Shown here one piece after another: positions 26,355 to 34,325 of a stretch of DNA of 64,000 nt. The stretch's first letter is position 1. Every line of letters begins with the position of its first letter. The DNA is from a virus. The notes below the pieces were generated by a model. It saw only the letters and a program-made list of their open reading frames with translations, had not been told where the DNA came from and searched no databases. Location: positions 186,001 through 250,000 of the IMG/VR virus record IMGVR_UViG_3300044796_000657. One strand, written 5' to 3'. A program made the translations under genes and the position numbers.

Positions 26355-26597
26355 TTAATAATCCTCATCATCGTCGTCGTCGTCGTCATCGTCAAATACG
26401 TTATCATCATCGTCAAACACTTTGTCGTCGTCGTCGTCGTCTTCATCATCATCGAATTCATCATCATCATCGTCATCAAACTCATCGTCATCGTCGTCGT
26501 CATCATCAAATTCATCATCGTCGTCTTCAAATTCATCATCGTCATTCCAATCATCATCGTCTTCAAAGTCGTTGTCATTGGATTTATTAATTGGCAT
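26355..26597 (-). CDS. Poly-aspartate acidic protein, 80 aa
   Basis: About 60 residues are Asp-rich with interspersed Glu, Phe, Trp and Asn in a loose repeat (DDDDEFDDDDD, DDWNDDDEFED), from a GAT/GAC-rich low-complexity tract. The start has a strong Shine-Dalgarno (AAAGGAG, eight bases before the ATG), which argues it is translated. Such extreme acidity suggests DNA mimicry, metal or cation binding, or interaction with basic proteins. No family recognised. Confidence 0.6.
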   Translation of the reverse strand: MPINKSNDNDFEDDDDWNDDDEFEDDDDEFDDDDDDDDEFDDDDDDEFDDDEDDDDDDKVFDDDDNVFDDDDDDDDDEDY

Positions 26598-26611
26598 ATT
26601 TTTGTCTCCTT

Positions 26612-26722
26612 TTACCCAAGATAGTGAGGTAATTGATAAAAAGAAACCCCGTTATGCTTTGGAGGCATAACGGGGTGGTCGTCTTCAACGGGAGGATAAA
26701 CCTCTGCAATGATTTTTTTCAT
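26612..26722 (-). CDS. Possible 36-aa small ORF spanning a terminator hairpin
   Basis: An ATG-started frame (MKKIIAEVYPPVEDDH...) ends just before the poly-Asp gene. Its coding sequence contains the perfect terminator hairpin at 26646-26676, and no good Shine-Dalgarno precedes it, so it may be spurious or a regulatory leader peptide. Listed with low confidence. Confidence 0.2.
   Translation of the reverse strand: MKKIIAEVYPPVEDDHPVMPPKHNGVSFYQLPHYLG
26646..26676 (-). terminator. Strong intrinsic terminator/attenuator
   Basis: A 12-bp perfect stem (ACCCCGTTATGC / GCATAACGGGGT) with a seven-base loop, followed on the minus strand by TTTCTTTTT. It lies between the gene at 26826-27080 and the poly-Asp gene, so it could end transcription of the former or attenuate read-through into the latter. 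Confidence 0.8.
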
Positions 26723-26825
26723 TCATCCAAGCGATCAGGCAAACACGGTTTAACCCGTGGATATTTCAACTGCCTGTATAATCGCTTATGCGGATAATTT
26801 ACTTAAAATCTGTAGCAAGCCGTTA

Positions 26826-27080
26826 TTAGCCACGACCAAGGCGTTTGCTAATGCTGCGGATGTTGGACTCGACACGGCTACCATCAGCACCGGTAGCGAC
26901 TCTGGATTGTACATAGTTGTTCAATCGGCGGGTTGCTGCGGCCTTTTCACCGGCAGTTGAGGCATCGCAAATCGATTGTGCGATTTCGGTTGCCGTCCAG
27001 CTCTTTGGGCAAACTTTGGTGCATGCCTTTTTGCTGGTGGTTGTGGTTCTGCTGACATTCTTACTTCTACTTTTCGTCAT
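26826..27080 (-). CDS. Unknown small basic protein, 84 aa
   Basis: Start at 27080 supported by CAGGAG eight bases upstream. The sequence is basic, Ser/Thr/Ala-rich with Cys residues (KKACTKVCPKSW) and a helical C-terminal half (AGEKAAATRRLNNYVQSR). The C-terminus (SNIRSISKRLGRG) is rich in Arg. Could be a DNA- or RNA-binding accessory protein. No family recognised. Confidence 0.5.
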   Translation of the reverse strand: MTKSRSKNVSRTTTTSKKACTKVCPKSWTATEIAQSICDASTAGEKAAATRRLNNYVQSRVATGADGSRVESNIRSISKRLGRG

Positions 27081-27143
27081 CTGAAACTCCTGATAGCTGC
27101 TTCTAGCAGCATGATAAAAAAATAACAAACTTAAGTACTGTTT

Positions 27144-28010
27144 TCAAGGTTTTCTGTAGGCAGACACGATTTGATTGGGTCGCCACGGTTTACGAAGAAA
27201 AACACTACCTAAAACAAATGCATCCGCACCGTTTTTTTCACGAATACGAACGTCTTCAATCGTCATGATGCCCCCACCACTCATGATGGGAGCCTTGACA
27301 CCAGCGGCCTTAACTTTTTGAAGTGCTTCAATAGCAAAGTTTCGGATAGGCTCGCCGGAAACACCACCAACCAACTTAAACTTGTTCAACGGACTCTTTT
27401 TGCCGGGGAACACTAAGGGGAAAGGTACTGTGTTAATGAGTTCGAAGGCCGAAACCGTCCCGTCCAACTCTTTACATATACTAACATAATCATCCGCAAA
27501 AGACAACTTCACTATTACTGGATGTGAAGTATTTTTTTCAACGGCGGCAATAGTTTCGCAAATAAACTCCACTGCGTTAGAACGTGTGACATTCGGGCAA
27601 CTCACATTGACTTGAATGCCCTTAATGCCAACACATTTATCAAGCTGTTGAGCCATCGTTACTGCTTCTTCTACCGACTTTGGCATGATGGAAACCAGAA
27701 CGTTATATCCCTTATCCATCACCAATTTGTACTTAGCATCAATCCACCATTTAAGGCCGGGATTTGTCAAACCAATGGCATTGACCGCCCCGCCGGGAAT
27801 GAGTTGTACGCATCGCCACGGACACCACATATTCAGATTACCAACAGTTGGTTCCAATGTCAAGGTCTTTGTGATGATAGTTAATTTAGTAGGGTCAATA
27901 ATACCCAACCACCTTAACGGATGTTCCCACCACCAACCTTGTCCATCGAATGCCAAAGCACCAGATGCGCAAGCGAAATCAATCTTGTGTCCGTTTGATA
28001 ATTCAATCAT
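27144..28010 (-). CDS. Dihydroorotate dehydrogenase-like FMN enzyme
   Basis: 288 aa from an ATG at 28010 that overlaps the upstream stop as TAATG. VNVSCPNV contains the class 1 active-site Cys segment, VIVKLS the FMN/substrate Lys segment, and KLVGGVSGEPI plus MSGGGIMTIEDV the FMN-phosphate loops of the family. The reaction would be dihydroorotate to orotate in pyrimidine synthesis. Unusual insertions rich in Trp (GQGWWWEHPLRW) lie near the N-terminus, so substrate identity is not certain and dihydropyrimidine-type relatives are possible. Confidence 0.7.
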   Translation of the reverse strand: MIELSNGHKIDFACASGALAFDGQGWWWEHPLRWLGIIDPTKLTIITKTLTLEPTVGNLNMWCPWRCVQLIPGGAVNAIGLTNPGLKWWIDAKYKLVMDKGYNVLVSIMPKSVEEAVTMAQQLDKCVGIKGIQVNVSCPNVTRSNAVEFICETIAAVEKNTSHPVIVKLSFADDYVSICKELDGTVSAFELINTVPFPLVFPGKKSPLNKFKLVGGVSGEPIRNFAIEALQKVKAAGVKAPIMSGGGIMTIEDVRIREKNGADAFVLGSVFLRKPWRPNQIVSAYRKP

Positions 28011-28657
28011 TAGTAATCCCAACTTGACGATAAGTAAGAACTCGATACACGTGAACTTGAACATTTCAAAGTGCTAAATGTGTACGATTCCCGCTTCTTG
28101 ATAATATCTTGATAGCACTTTGAGGTAAAATGCTTTTGCAAAAGATTAACAAATAAAAGCACACTTGGTTCAGTCGTTGTGCATTCAACCAATTCGGGTG
28201 CACTTTGACTTCGCTTCTTACACTCACCACGAATTACGTACATTCTTGCCTTTAAAGCCATTCTTTGATAACGAGGATCACCACCGGGGACATTGTCAAC
28301 AGCCGCATGAGCACCCTTGTATGTAGAAAAAGAAAAGCCCGGAAAGACCCATGCGTGACCTTCGCTGCTTTTGAAGACAGCGTAGCCCAAAAGCTTCTTT
28401 TTGAGATAGTTAATAGTTAACTCAAAATCTTCTTGACTATCACAATCAATCATCGGAATTGTTCGTCCGCCGATTTGACACTGAATTATCAAAAAATGGT
28501 TTTCAGGTTTTCTACCAGAAACAGTGCGATAAAAACTACGAAGAGCATCGTCGCCAACGCCTATAAGGGACAATGAGCGTCCATTTGTATATTCGTTGGC
28601 GAAACGATACTCATCGTGGAAAATCAATTCCTTGTTTTCATTTAACCAATACTTCAT
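28010..28657 (-). CDS. Unknown protein, possibly archaeo-eukaryotic primase-like
   Basis: 215 aa. IPMIDCDSQEDFEL resembles the hDhD motif I of archaeo-eukaryotic primases, and VFKSSEGHAWVF the s-x-H motif II, with plausible spacing of about 35 residues. A third acidic motif is not clear. The C-terminal end is Ser-rich. The start follows GAGGCGAC. It is coupled to the dihydroorotate dehydrogenase-like gene. Treat the primase idea as a hypothesis. Confidence 0.4.
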   Translation of the reverse strand: MKYWLNENKELIFHDEYRFANEYTNGRSLSLIGVGDDALRSFYRTVSGRKPENHFLIIQCQIGGRTIPMIDCDSQEDFELTINYLKKKLLGYAVFKSSEGHAWVFPGFSFSTYKGAHAAVDNVPGGDPRYQRMALKARMYVIRGECKKRSQSAPELVECTTTEPSVLLFVNLLQKHFTSKCYQDIIKKRESYTFSTLKCSSSRVSSSYLSSSWDY

Positions 28658-28663
28658 GTCGCC

Positions 28664-29347
28664 TCACTTGGCCGCTTTGCGGAGGGGGAGTTTGGATTTG
28701 GGATCGAACTTGGCTCGCAGTTGTTCGTACAACAATTTTTGCTGTGGTTCGGGCATCGGATCGAAAGTCTTCTTGAGTCGCAGGAACAAAGCTGCCTTGC
28801 GAAGAGCGACCTGTTCGGGCGACTTGTGGAAGAGATCGGGGCAAATCGCCTTGAAAAGCAACTTGCGATCTTCCCGACTGAGCATGTAGTACTTCTTGGC
28901 CGCACCGAACAAACTACCGGCTTCCAAGCCCGTACCTTTCGCCGCTTTCATGGCGACTTGTTCCGCTTTGCGATGGGCGCCTTCGTTGTCTTGTGCGATG
29001 ATGCCGAGCAAAGCGAACCGACGGCCTTCACTCTTGCTGAATACGTCGTTAACGTGGCACTTGACCGTATGCGTCAACTCGCCGGTCGGCAAGGTGATAC
29101 GGATGGTCGTACTGTGTTGTACGACTTCTTTGGCGGGCATCATAACAGGAACCATGACAGGCTTCCCATCTTTGCCCGTTTCACCGCTGGCAGTCATCAC
29201 AGGTTCGCCGGGAGCATAGGTGATTTTGTTACCGGTGCGAATTTGCTTGCCCGGCAACAGCAAGGGCTTGTCTGCGCCCAGCTTAACCTGTTTGGTTTCG
29301 TGTTTCACGCCAACAAGGGCGTCACCACCTGAAAGTTTGATCTTCAT
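28664..29347 (-). CDS. GC-rich unknown protein, 227 aa
   Basis: Higher GC than neighbours. The N-terminal half is beta-rich and Gly/Lys-rich (KIKLSGGDALVGVKHETK), the C-terminal half basic and helical with Lys/Arg clusters (PEQVALRKAALFLRLKKTFD, ending LPLRKAAK). Start follows AAGGAAATGGGCA. It may be a nucleoid- or RNA-binding protein, or a gene from the host, like the GC-rich cassette at 4219. Family not recognised. Confidence 0.5.
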   Translation of the reverse strand: MKIKLSGGDALVGVKHETKQVKLGADKPLLLPGKQIRTGNKITYAPGEPVMTASGETGKDGKPVMVPVMMPAKEVVQHSTTIRITLPTGELTHTVKCHVNDVFSKSEGRRFALLGIIAQDNEGAHRKAEQVAMKAAKGTGLEAGSLFGAAKKYYMLSREDRKLLFKAICPDLFHKSPEQVALRKAALFLRLKKTFDPMPEPQQKLLYEQLRAKFDPKSKLPLRKAAK

Positions 29348-29409
29348 TGCCCATTTCCTTGTGGAACGATTGAAGGTGAGTAACTCTCGACAATATACCA
29401 GCTTTCACA

Positions 29410-30150
29410 ATGAAACGCAATACATATTTTATGCCATGCAACAAAAATCACACAAATTGTAAATTTGATTCGTACGGAATGGGCATCATGCCTGAGTGCT
29501 GTAAGAGCCACTTAATTGAAACAATATTCTACACGACTTGGCTACTCAATCTTTACGAAATTAAACATTGGGCTGATTATGGAACGCTTTTAGGTGCTGT
29601 TAGGGGTGGGGGATTTATCCCTTGGGATTCTGATGGGGATTTCGGCGTTATGGCAAGCAGCAAAAATCAAATACTGAGCTTGGAGCAAAAAATCAAACGG
29701 GATGGATTTCATTTACATGTCTCTAGCAAAAACGTTATTCAAATAGTTTATAGCAAAAACAATTGGTCATATGTTGAATTGTGGTTAAATAGATTAGACA
29801 GCGCAAGAACTTATAAGGTCAAAAAAGTCAGCAATGAAATGCCGCCCCATTATTCACCTATTGATCTATCTCCTATTCGTAATCAATCATTGATATGCAA
29901 ATCAGGCGGGCCGGGGACTCAATGGGATCATACTTCGGATTTTCCATATTGGTTCGTAGAAGAAACAGATAAAGTTAAGTTTGAAGGAAAATATCTGCCT
30001 TCGCCAAAAATGCCAGAACACTTTTTGGATATGCGGTTTGGGCACTGGCAAGACCCTGTACGAAAATCGGTAGCGTATTTCGGGGGCAATGCCCTATCCA
30101 TGAGAGAAAGCCTCAAAAAAGTCAATCAATTGAAATCAATGCGAGGATAA
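29410..30150 (+). CDS. LicD-family phosphotransferase
   Basis: 246 aa. HWADYGTLLGAVRGGGFIPW followed by DSDGDFG is the LicD nucleotidyltransferase-fold active-site signature with the catalytic Asp residues. LicD enzymes transfer phosphocholine or related phospho-alcohols from CDP-activated donors to surface glycans. It converges with a cytidylyltransferase gene (25-base overlap) and a PhnW-like gene, so it could attach phosphonate or phosphocholine groups. First residues before GIMPECC are uncertain. Confidence 0.85.
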   Translation: MKRNTYFMPCNKNHTNCKFDSYGMGIMPECCKSHLIETIFYTTWLLNLYEIKHWADYGTLLGAVRGGGFIPWDSDGDFGVMASSKNQILSLEQKIKRDGFHLHVSSKNVIQIVYSKNNWSYVELWLNRLDSARTYKVKKVSNEMPPHYSPIDLSPIRNQSLICKSGGPGTQWDHTSDFPYWFVEETDKVKFEGKYLPSPKMPEHFLDMRFGHWQDPVRKSVAYFGGNALSMRESLKKVNQLKSMRG

Positions 30151-30800
30151 ACGTAATTGATGGCATATTCCAATTGTTCTTGATCGTCAATTTCTGTAAA
30201 AACGCCCGGAGCATTGAGAATGAAAAACTTATCACCCAAAGTTTCATAAGCATAATCATAATGCTCTTTTGGATTCTTTTTCAAAATGCAATACGACTTA
30301 ACAATAAGACGAGCAAATGTATCGGCGCTCAATTTAGAAATGCCTACAGCAATATTCTGATTAGGCGGCAATTTCTTTGACATATGAATCAAATTGCCGT
30401 CAGAATCCACTTCGGCAAATACGGCATCTTTAGGATCGCCCTTACCAAACAAAACAACATTAGGAGCAGGGCATTCAATAATAGCATCAAGCATGATCGG
30501 ATCGTAGAGAATGTCCGATTCCAGAATCAAAACATCACTCCTAATATCACCCATTTGTCTCAAAGTATGAAGACTGCCAGTTGTTTCATAAACATCATTT
30601 TGTCTGGTTTCAAATCCGAGAGCTTGATAATAACGAGCACCATATCCCGTTCCAATAATGGGACAAATCCCCCTTTTCAATAATGCTTTAATAGAATAAG
30701 AAATCAATGAATTGCCATAAAGGTTAATAAAACCTTTAGGCCGATTCAGATTCAAACGACTACCTGTTCCAGCAGCCAAAATAAGTGCATGTTTAACCAT
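30126..30800 (-). CDS. Sugar/alcohol-phosphate cytidylyltransferase (LicC/PntC-like)
   Basis: 224 aa. The N-terminal LILAAGTGSRL...PKGF is the nucleotide-binding signature of the NTP-transferase family, and ILESDILYD holds the metal-binding Asp. The size and form fit phosphocholine or 2-aminoethylphosphonate cytidylyltransferases. Being coupled to a PhnW-like aminotransferase favours CMP-aminoethylphosphonate as product, but CDP-choline is possible. Start overlaps the stop of the next gene upstream. Confidence 0.75.
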   Translation of the reverse strand: MVKHALILAAGTGSRLNLNRPKGFINLYGNSLISYSIKALLKRGICPIIGTGYGARYYQALGFETRQNDVYETTGSLHTLRQMGDIRSDVLILESDILYDPIMLDAIIECPAPNVVLFGKGDPKDAVFAEVDSDGNLIHMSKKLPPNQNIAVGISKLSADTFARLIVKSYCILKKNPKEHYDYAYETLGDKFFILNAPGVFTEIDDQEQLEYAINYVYPRIDFN

Positions 30801-31698
30801 TGGCGATTTTTCTCAATATCGTATTCAATTCATGATACACATGATTACTAGAATAATTGAAACAACTGATTTGAATACAATCTTTCATGTATGTTTCATT
30901 TTGATAAACAAAGAATCCTTCATTGGCCAAAGCATCCTTAACATTCAACCTCAACGTCACCACTGGTGATATGCTTTCATTGACAATATACTTCTCTAAG
31001 CCTTTAGTTAAAGTTTCAGCATTCAATGAAACCATTGCTCTGAATTTATCTAAATCAAAAATTTTCAATGATTGCAAAAGAGAGAAAAACTGAGGCATCA
31101 AAGATGTGTGCGGTGTTTCACCTTTTTTGGCATACTCAATATACTTAGACAGATTGAGATAATCGGAGCGACAAAACAAAGCAGGAAGATCATTATAAAG
31201 CACAATGCCCATCGCAGGCAAGCCGGATAATTGTTTAGAAGAACTGACAATTAGAAAATCTGCTTGTGGAATCGGATAATACGGAAAAGCAGAAACCGCA
31301 TCAACAATTAACTTACCATCAAATTTGAAATTAGTCAAATCATTATAATAACTGTTACTTGTCTCAAACTGAACAACGAAACAAACATCACGCTTTTCCA
31401 CCTTGGCTAAATCGTCATAAATCTTAACATTCTTGCTGTAATAAGAAGCTGTAATTGCTGCTCGACGACCAAATTCGCCATTAACGACAACGGCAACCGT
31501 TGTATCTTCGGCAAGTGTTGAAGATAAGACGGTTTCTACGGCGGAAGATGCACTTCCTTGCGTAAAAATCACATTTTTATAACCCGATAAATTCAAGAGA
31601 AGCAATGCCGTTTGCTTATAAACATCACGAAATTCATCACTTCTGTGGCTGAATTCTATCGTCTCACTTGGTACCGGGCCGGGGGATAGGAGTTTCAT
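30793..31698 (-). CDS. PhnW-like class V aminotransferase
   Basis: 301 aa. LLSPGPVPSET and SHRSDEF match the start of 2-aminoethylphosphonate:pyruvate aminotransferase and related class V enzymes, and SSSKQLSGLPAMG contains the likely PLP Lys. PhnW interconverts phosphonoacetaldehyde and aminoethylphosphonate. In the synthetic direction it would supply a phosphonate for the cytidylyltransferase and LicD encoded next door. Shorter than typical PhnW (about 360 aa), so the activity is inferred. Confidence 0.7.
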   Translation of the reverse strand: MKLLSPGPVPSETIEFSHRSDEFRDVYKQTALLLLNLSGYKNVIFTQGSASSAVETVLSSTLAEDTTVAVVVNGEFGRRAAITASYYSKNVKIYDDLAKVEKRDVCFVVQFETSNSYYNDLTNFKFDGKLIVDAVSAFPYYPIPQADFLIVSSSKQLSGLPAMGIVLYNDLPALFCRSDYLNLSKYIEYAKKGETPHTSLMPQFFSLLQSLKIFDLDKFRAMVSLNAETLTKGLEKYIVNESISPVVTLRLNVKDALANEGFFVYQNETYMKDCIQISCFNYSSNHVYHELNTILRKIANG

Positions 31699-32378
31699 TT
31701 GGATAGACGTACATTGAACCTATAAGGGTAACATGGCAACGGATGAGGCATAATATCTAATCTCAACCCCGATTTCTTGGCATAATCCTCAAAAAACTCA
31801 TGACTCAAATAAAGATGATCGAGTCCTGCATACAGTACGTCATAATCCTTGCCGACATTTTCACGCCTCGTTTTTTCCGCTAATGGCTTCTTCAATTCAT
31901 CGTTAATGTCAACAATTCCAACAATCTTATTAGCTTTGGCAACCATGACATCAAGCACTTGCGTTGCGTATTCCTTACTAGGAAAATACACACAGCAACC
32001 TACTGCCAGTACAACATCATATTTGGGTTCAGTAGGAATTGCTATCGCTTCGACTGCTGAAAGGTCGTCAGACTTAATGATTTGTTTGGCGTGTTCAATC
32101 AGTGCTTCGCAATAATCGGCACCACCAACGCTCTTGGCTATATCTTGGATGTTGTACAAGAAAGAACCAGCACCACAACCAATTTCAAAAACAGACTTCG
32201 TATCGTCTATTTCATAGGTCATAATGATGGATTTGATAAAATTTAACCAAGCTGCTAAGTCGGTTTTAGCAACTTTCGATTCGTATCCGCTGGCAGTGAA
32301 TAAGGCTTGTAATAAACTAGCTGGTGGCAAAGATAGACTCTTGCCCCGCCTGTCCCATACTTCTTTCCACTTGTTCAT
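31695..32378 (-). CDS. SAM-dependent methyltransferase
   Basis: 227 aa from the ATG at 32378, inside the end of the 138-aa gene. SVFEIGCGAGSFL is the SAM-binding motif I and VVLAVGCCVYFP a plausible motif II. The N-terminus (WKEVWDRRG) resembles small-molecule or sugar methyltransferases. It overlaps the PhnW-like gene by four bases, so it may N- or O-methylate the same decoration. Substrate unknown. Confidence 0.75.
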   Translation of the reverse strand: MNKWKEVWDRRGKSLSLPPASLLQALFTASGYESKVAKTDLAAWLNFIKSIIMTYEIDDTKSVFEIGCGAGSFLYNIQDIAKSVGGADYCEALIEHAKQIIKSDDLSAVEAIAIPTEPKYDVVLAVGCCVYFPSKEYATQVLDVMVAKANKIVGIVDINDELKKPLAEKTRRENVGKDYDVLYAGLDHLYLSHEFFEDYAKKSGLRLDIMPHPLPCYPYRFNVRLSK

Positions 32379-32733
32379 ATACTTCTTTCGCAAAGTTGTC
32401 TTGGCATTTTTTGTTATAAGCTAGAATCGTTTCAAGGGAATTTCCTAATATTTCGCCAAAATCATCTTTAGTGACTTCGACTCCTCTAATACGTGCTCTT
32501 TGTTCTTCAGCAGAACGAAAGCCACTTTCCTTTAACATATCGACAGCTTCGTCAAATATATCTTCAGGAAAAATTTCCATGCCATGTTCTTGGAATTTTT
32601 TCAAACACCTCTTAGCTGCTGGCTCCATGAAAGCCTGTAATAAGGTTTGAATAGATGTGCTGATTACTGGCCCTTCTAGTAAAACGTCCTTTTCGTCTTC
32701 CGGGCCGTAAAATGATAATCTGTATATAGACAT
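32317..32733 (-). CDS. Unknown helical protein, 138 aa
   Basis: The Shine-Dalgarno GGGGAGG lies inside a terminator-like hairpin. The product is helical and acidic (FPEDIFDEAVDMLKESGF, VEVTKDDFGEILGNSLETI). Its 3' end overlaps the methyltransferase start by about 60 bases in another frame. No family recognised. Confidence 0.5.
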   Translation of the reverse strand: MSIYRLSFYGPEDEKDVLLEGPVISTSIQTLLQAFMEPAAKRCLKKFQEHGMEIFPEDIFDEAVDMLKESGFRSAEEQRARIRGVEVTKDDFGEILGNSLETILAYNKKCQDNFAKEVYEQVERSMGQAGQESIFATS

Positions 32734-32759
32734 AAAAAACCTCCCCGTTGAAGGGAGGT
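32734..32759 (-). terminator. Terminator hairpin containing a Shine-Dalgarno
   Basis: On the minus strand ACCTCCC / GGGAGGT (7 bp, seven-base loop) is followed by TTTTT, then the ATG of the gene starting at 32733. The 3' arm is also that gene's ribosome-binding site. It can end transcription from the DHH gene upstream and also sequester the Shine-Dalgarno. Confidence 0.75.
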
Positions 32760-32784
32760 CACCAAAGGAAAATGAATGTCAAAA

Positions 32785-33663
32785 TTAGAATAGCGATCTT
32801 TCAGCAAGAAACCCTGCCGATTGAGCATGTCCACCACCACCATGATGTAAAGCTATTTTAGAAACATCAACACCCTTTTTATTGGAACGCAATGAGTAGG
32901 AATACTTGCCATCCTCTCGCTGAAACCAAACAACACCAAAGGGTCTATTATCCGCCAACATACACCCAACATCCGAATTCATAACACTACTATTAACTGC
33001 TAAAACTCGGTAGCCATCCAATTCAACTTCTCTTGCATATCGCACCATGTCGGATGCCATCTGCTCTTGAAATCTCAAAATTGAACAACCTTCTTTTTTA
33101 ACATCACTCAACTTGCGATGAGATAATTCGTCCCAAGTTTCAAAATCAAATGGATAAGAAGAAATGACAGCGTTAACACATCTCGTATCTGCCAATTCGT
33201 GTTTGCCCAAGTCTCTATCTTGGACATATTGTACCAGCCAAGGCATTGAGCCATCAAAAGATCGGTCACTTTGACGACAATTATTGAAGTAGCACCAAGT
33301 CATCCCACTACCGCTTTTGTTCATATTGAAATAACAATATGGCAAACCGGCAAGATCGGCTTCGGCAGTGATATGGTGATCCAAAACAGTTAATGTTTTA
33401 GATTGTTCGTACATAGATTGTAAAATCTTGCGTTTGTACGAAAAGTCCAAAATGTAAGTTTCACGGCCTTTTGTATCTGGCGGTGATTCCCCAAATTGAG
33501 CAAAGATGATGTTAGCATCTGGAAAAACCTTTTGGGCTACCCATGCCGCACAAAATCCATCTGTGCATCTACCGTGTGTTATCACGGTTACATTACTAGG
33601 AGGGTCTTCGGGTTCCGTAATAATGTCTTTGGGATTAGAAATCACAACTTCTAAAACGCTCAT
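32785..33663 (-). CDS. DHH/DHHA1 family phosphoesterase
   Basis: 292 aa. THGRCTDGFCAAW and the LDHHITA motif form the DHH active site with metal-binding Asp and His, and GGGGHAQSAGF is the DHHA1 substrate-binding motif. Members such as NrnA degrade nano-RNA, pAp or cyclic-dinucleotide-derived linear dinucleotides. In a phage it could recycle oligonucleotides or remove signalling nucleotides used in defence. Start follows AAAGGTTT and overlaps the downstream hexapeptide gene. Confidence 0.85.
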   Translation of the reverse strand: MSVLEVVISNPKDIITEPEDPPSNVTVITHGRCTDGFCAAWVAQKVFPDANIIFAQFGESPPDTKGRETYILDFSYKRKILQSMYEQSKTLTVLDHHITAEADLAGLPYCYFNMNKSGSGMTWCYFNNCRQSDRSFDGSMPWLVQYVQDRDLGKHELADTRCVNAVISSYPFDFETWDELSHRKLSDVKKEGCSILRFQEQMASDMVRYAREVELDGYRVLAVNSSVMNSDVGCMLADNRPFGVVWFQREDGKYSYSLRSNKKGVDVSKIALHHGGGGHAQSAGFLAERSLF

Positions 33664-34325
33664 AAACCTTTAGCGAACTGGTAAACAGCCCGCCCCTTAT
33701 GACGTTTAGCATCCCACTGATTTTCCAACGTAGCATAAAAGCCCGTTTCGGTAATCGGTGAATTCCCTTCAAGCGGTAAGCCCCACTTGCGGATAGCATA
33801 AACGTTAACACTCAAGTCTTTTTTGGGAATGTATTTTGCCAAAGGTGGCACATCTTTTACAACCATCGCATTGCCAGCAATCATTGCATATTGACCAATG
33901 GTCGTAAATTGATGCGTCACAGCCGCTACACCAACGGTAGCGCCTTCCATAACTCTTGTCCAACCGGACAATATCGTACCAATTGAGAGAACAGCTTTTT
34001 GCTCTACGATACAATCGTGAGCAATATGGCATCTTCCCATAATATACACATCATCCATCACCTCTGTCAATCCCGCTGTCGGGAGGGTGATAACACTTAA
34101 TTCTCTAATAATCACACGTTCGCCAATACGTACAATTCCCGTACATTCGTTTTGTTGTTCGTATTTCTCTGTACTATGCTCTGGCGGCTGTCCTATAATG
34201 ACATGCGTACCAACAATCGTATCATCACCAATCTCGCATTGAGAAATGGTTGAATAAGCACCAATTCTCACGTTTTTACCCAAACGCACAGTTTCCCAAT
34301 CAATGATAGCAGTTGGATGTATCAC
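33660..34325 (-). CDS. Left-handed beta-helix (hexapeptide) acyltransferase-like protein, GTG start
   Basis: 221 aa. Repeating hexapeptides such as IGAYSTISQCEIGDD and VIIGQPPEHS, and NVRIGAY, give an LpxA-like left-handed beta-helix. GTG at 34325 follows GAAGGCAAGCT. Members transfer acetyl or acyl groups to sugars. Next to a GT2 and a methyltransferase gene, so a sugar-modifying role is likely. The catalytic His cannot be fixed by eye. Confidence 0.8.
   Translation of the reverse strand: MIHPTAIIDWETVRLGKNVRIGAYSTISQCEIGDDTIVGTHVIIGQPPEHSTEKYEQQNECTGIVRIGERVIIRELSVITLPTAGLTEVMDDVYIMGRCHIAHDCIVEQKAVLSIGTILSGWTRVMEGATVGVAAVTHQFTTIGQYAMIAGNAMVVKDVPPLAKYIPKKDLSVNVYAIRKWGLPLEGNSPITETGFYATLENQWDAKRHKGRAVYQFAKGL

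Noticed and set aside
26294-26670. Plus-strand frames made of His/Arg or Ser repeats and another minus frame of Met/Thr repeats
   Set aside because: They are the other reading frames of the GAT/GAC repeat tract. Only the minus frame of poly-Asp has a good Shine-Dalgarno.
28721-29332. Long plus-strand frame opposite the GC-rich 227-aa gene
   Set aside because: Shadow of a GC-rich gene; no ribosome-binding site and no recognisable protein features.
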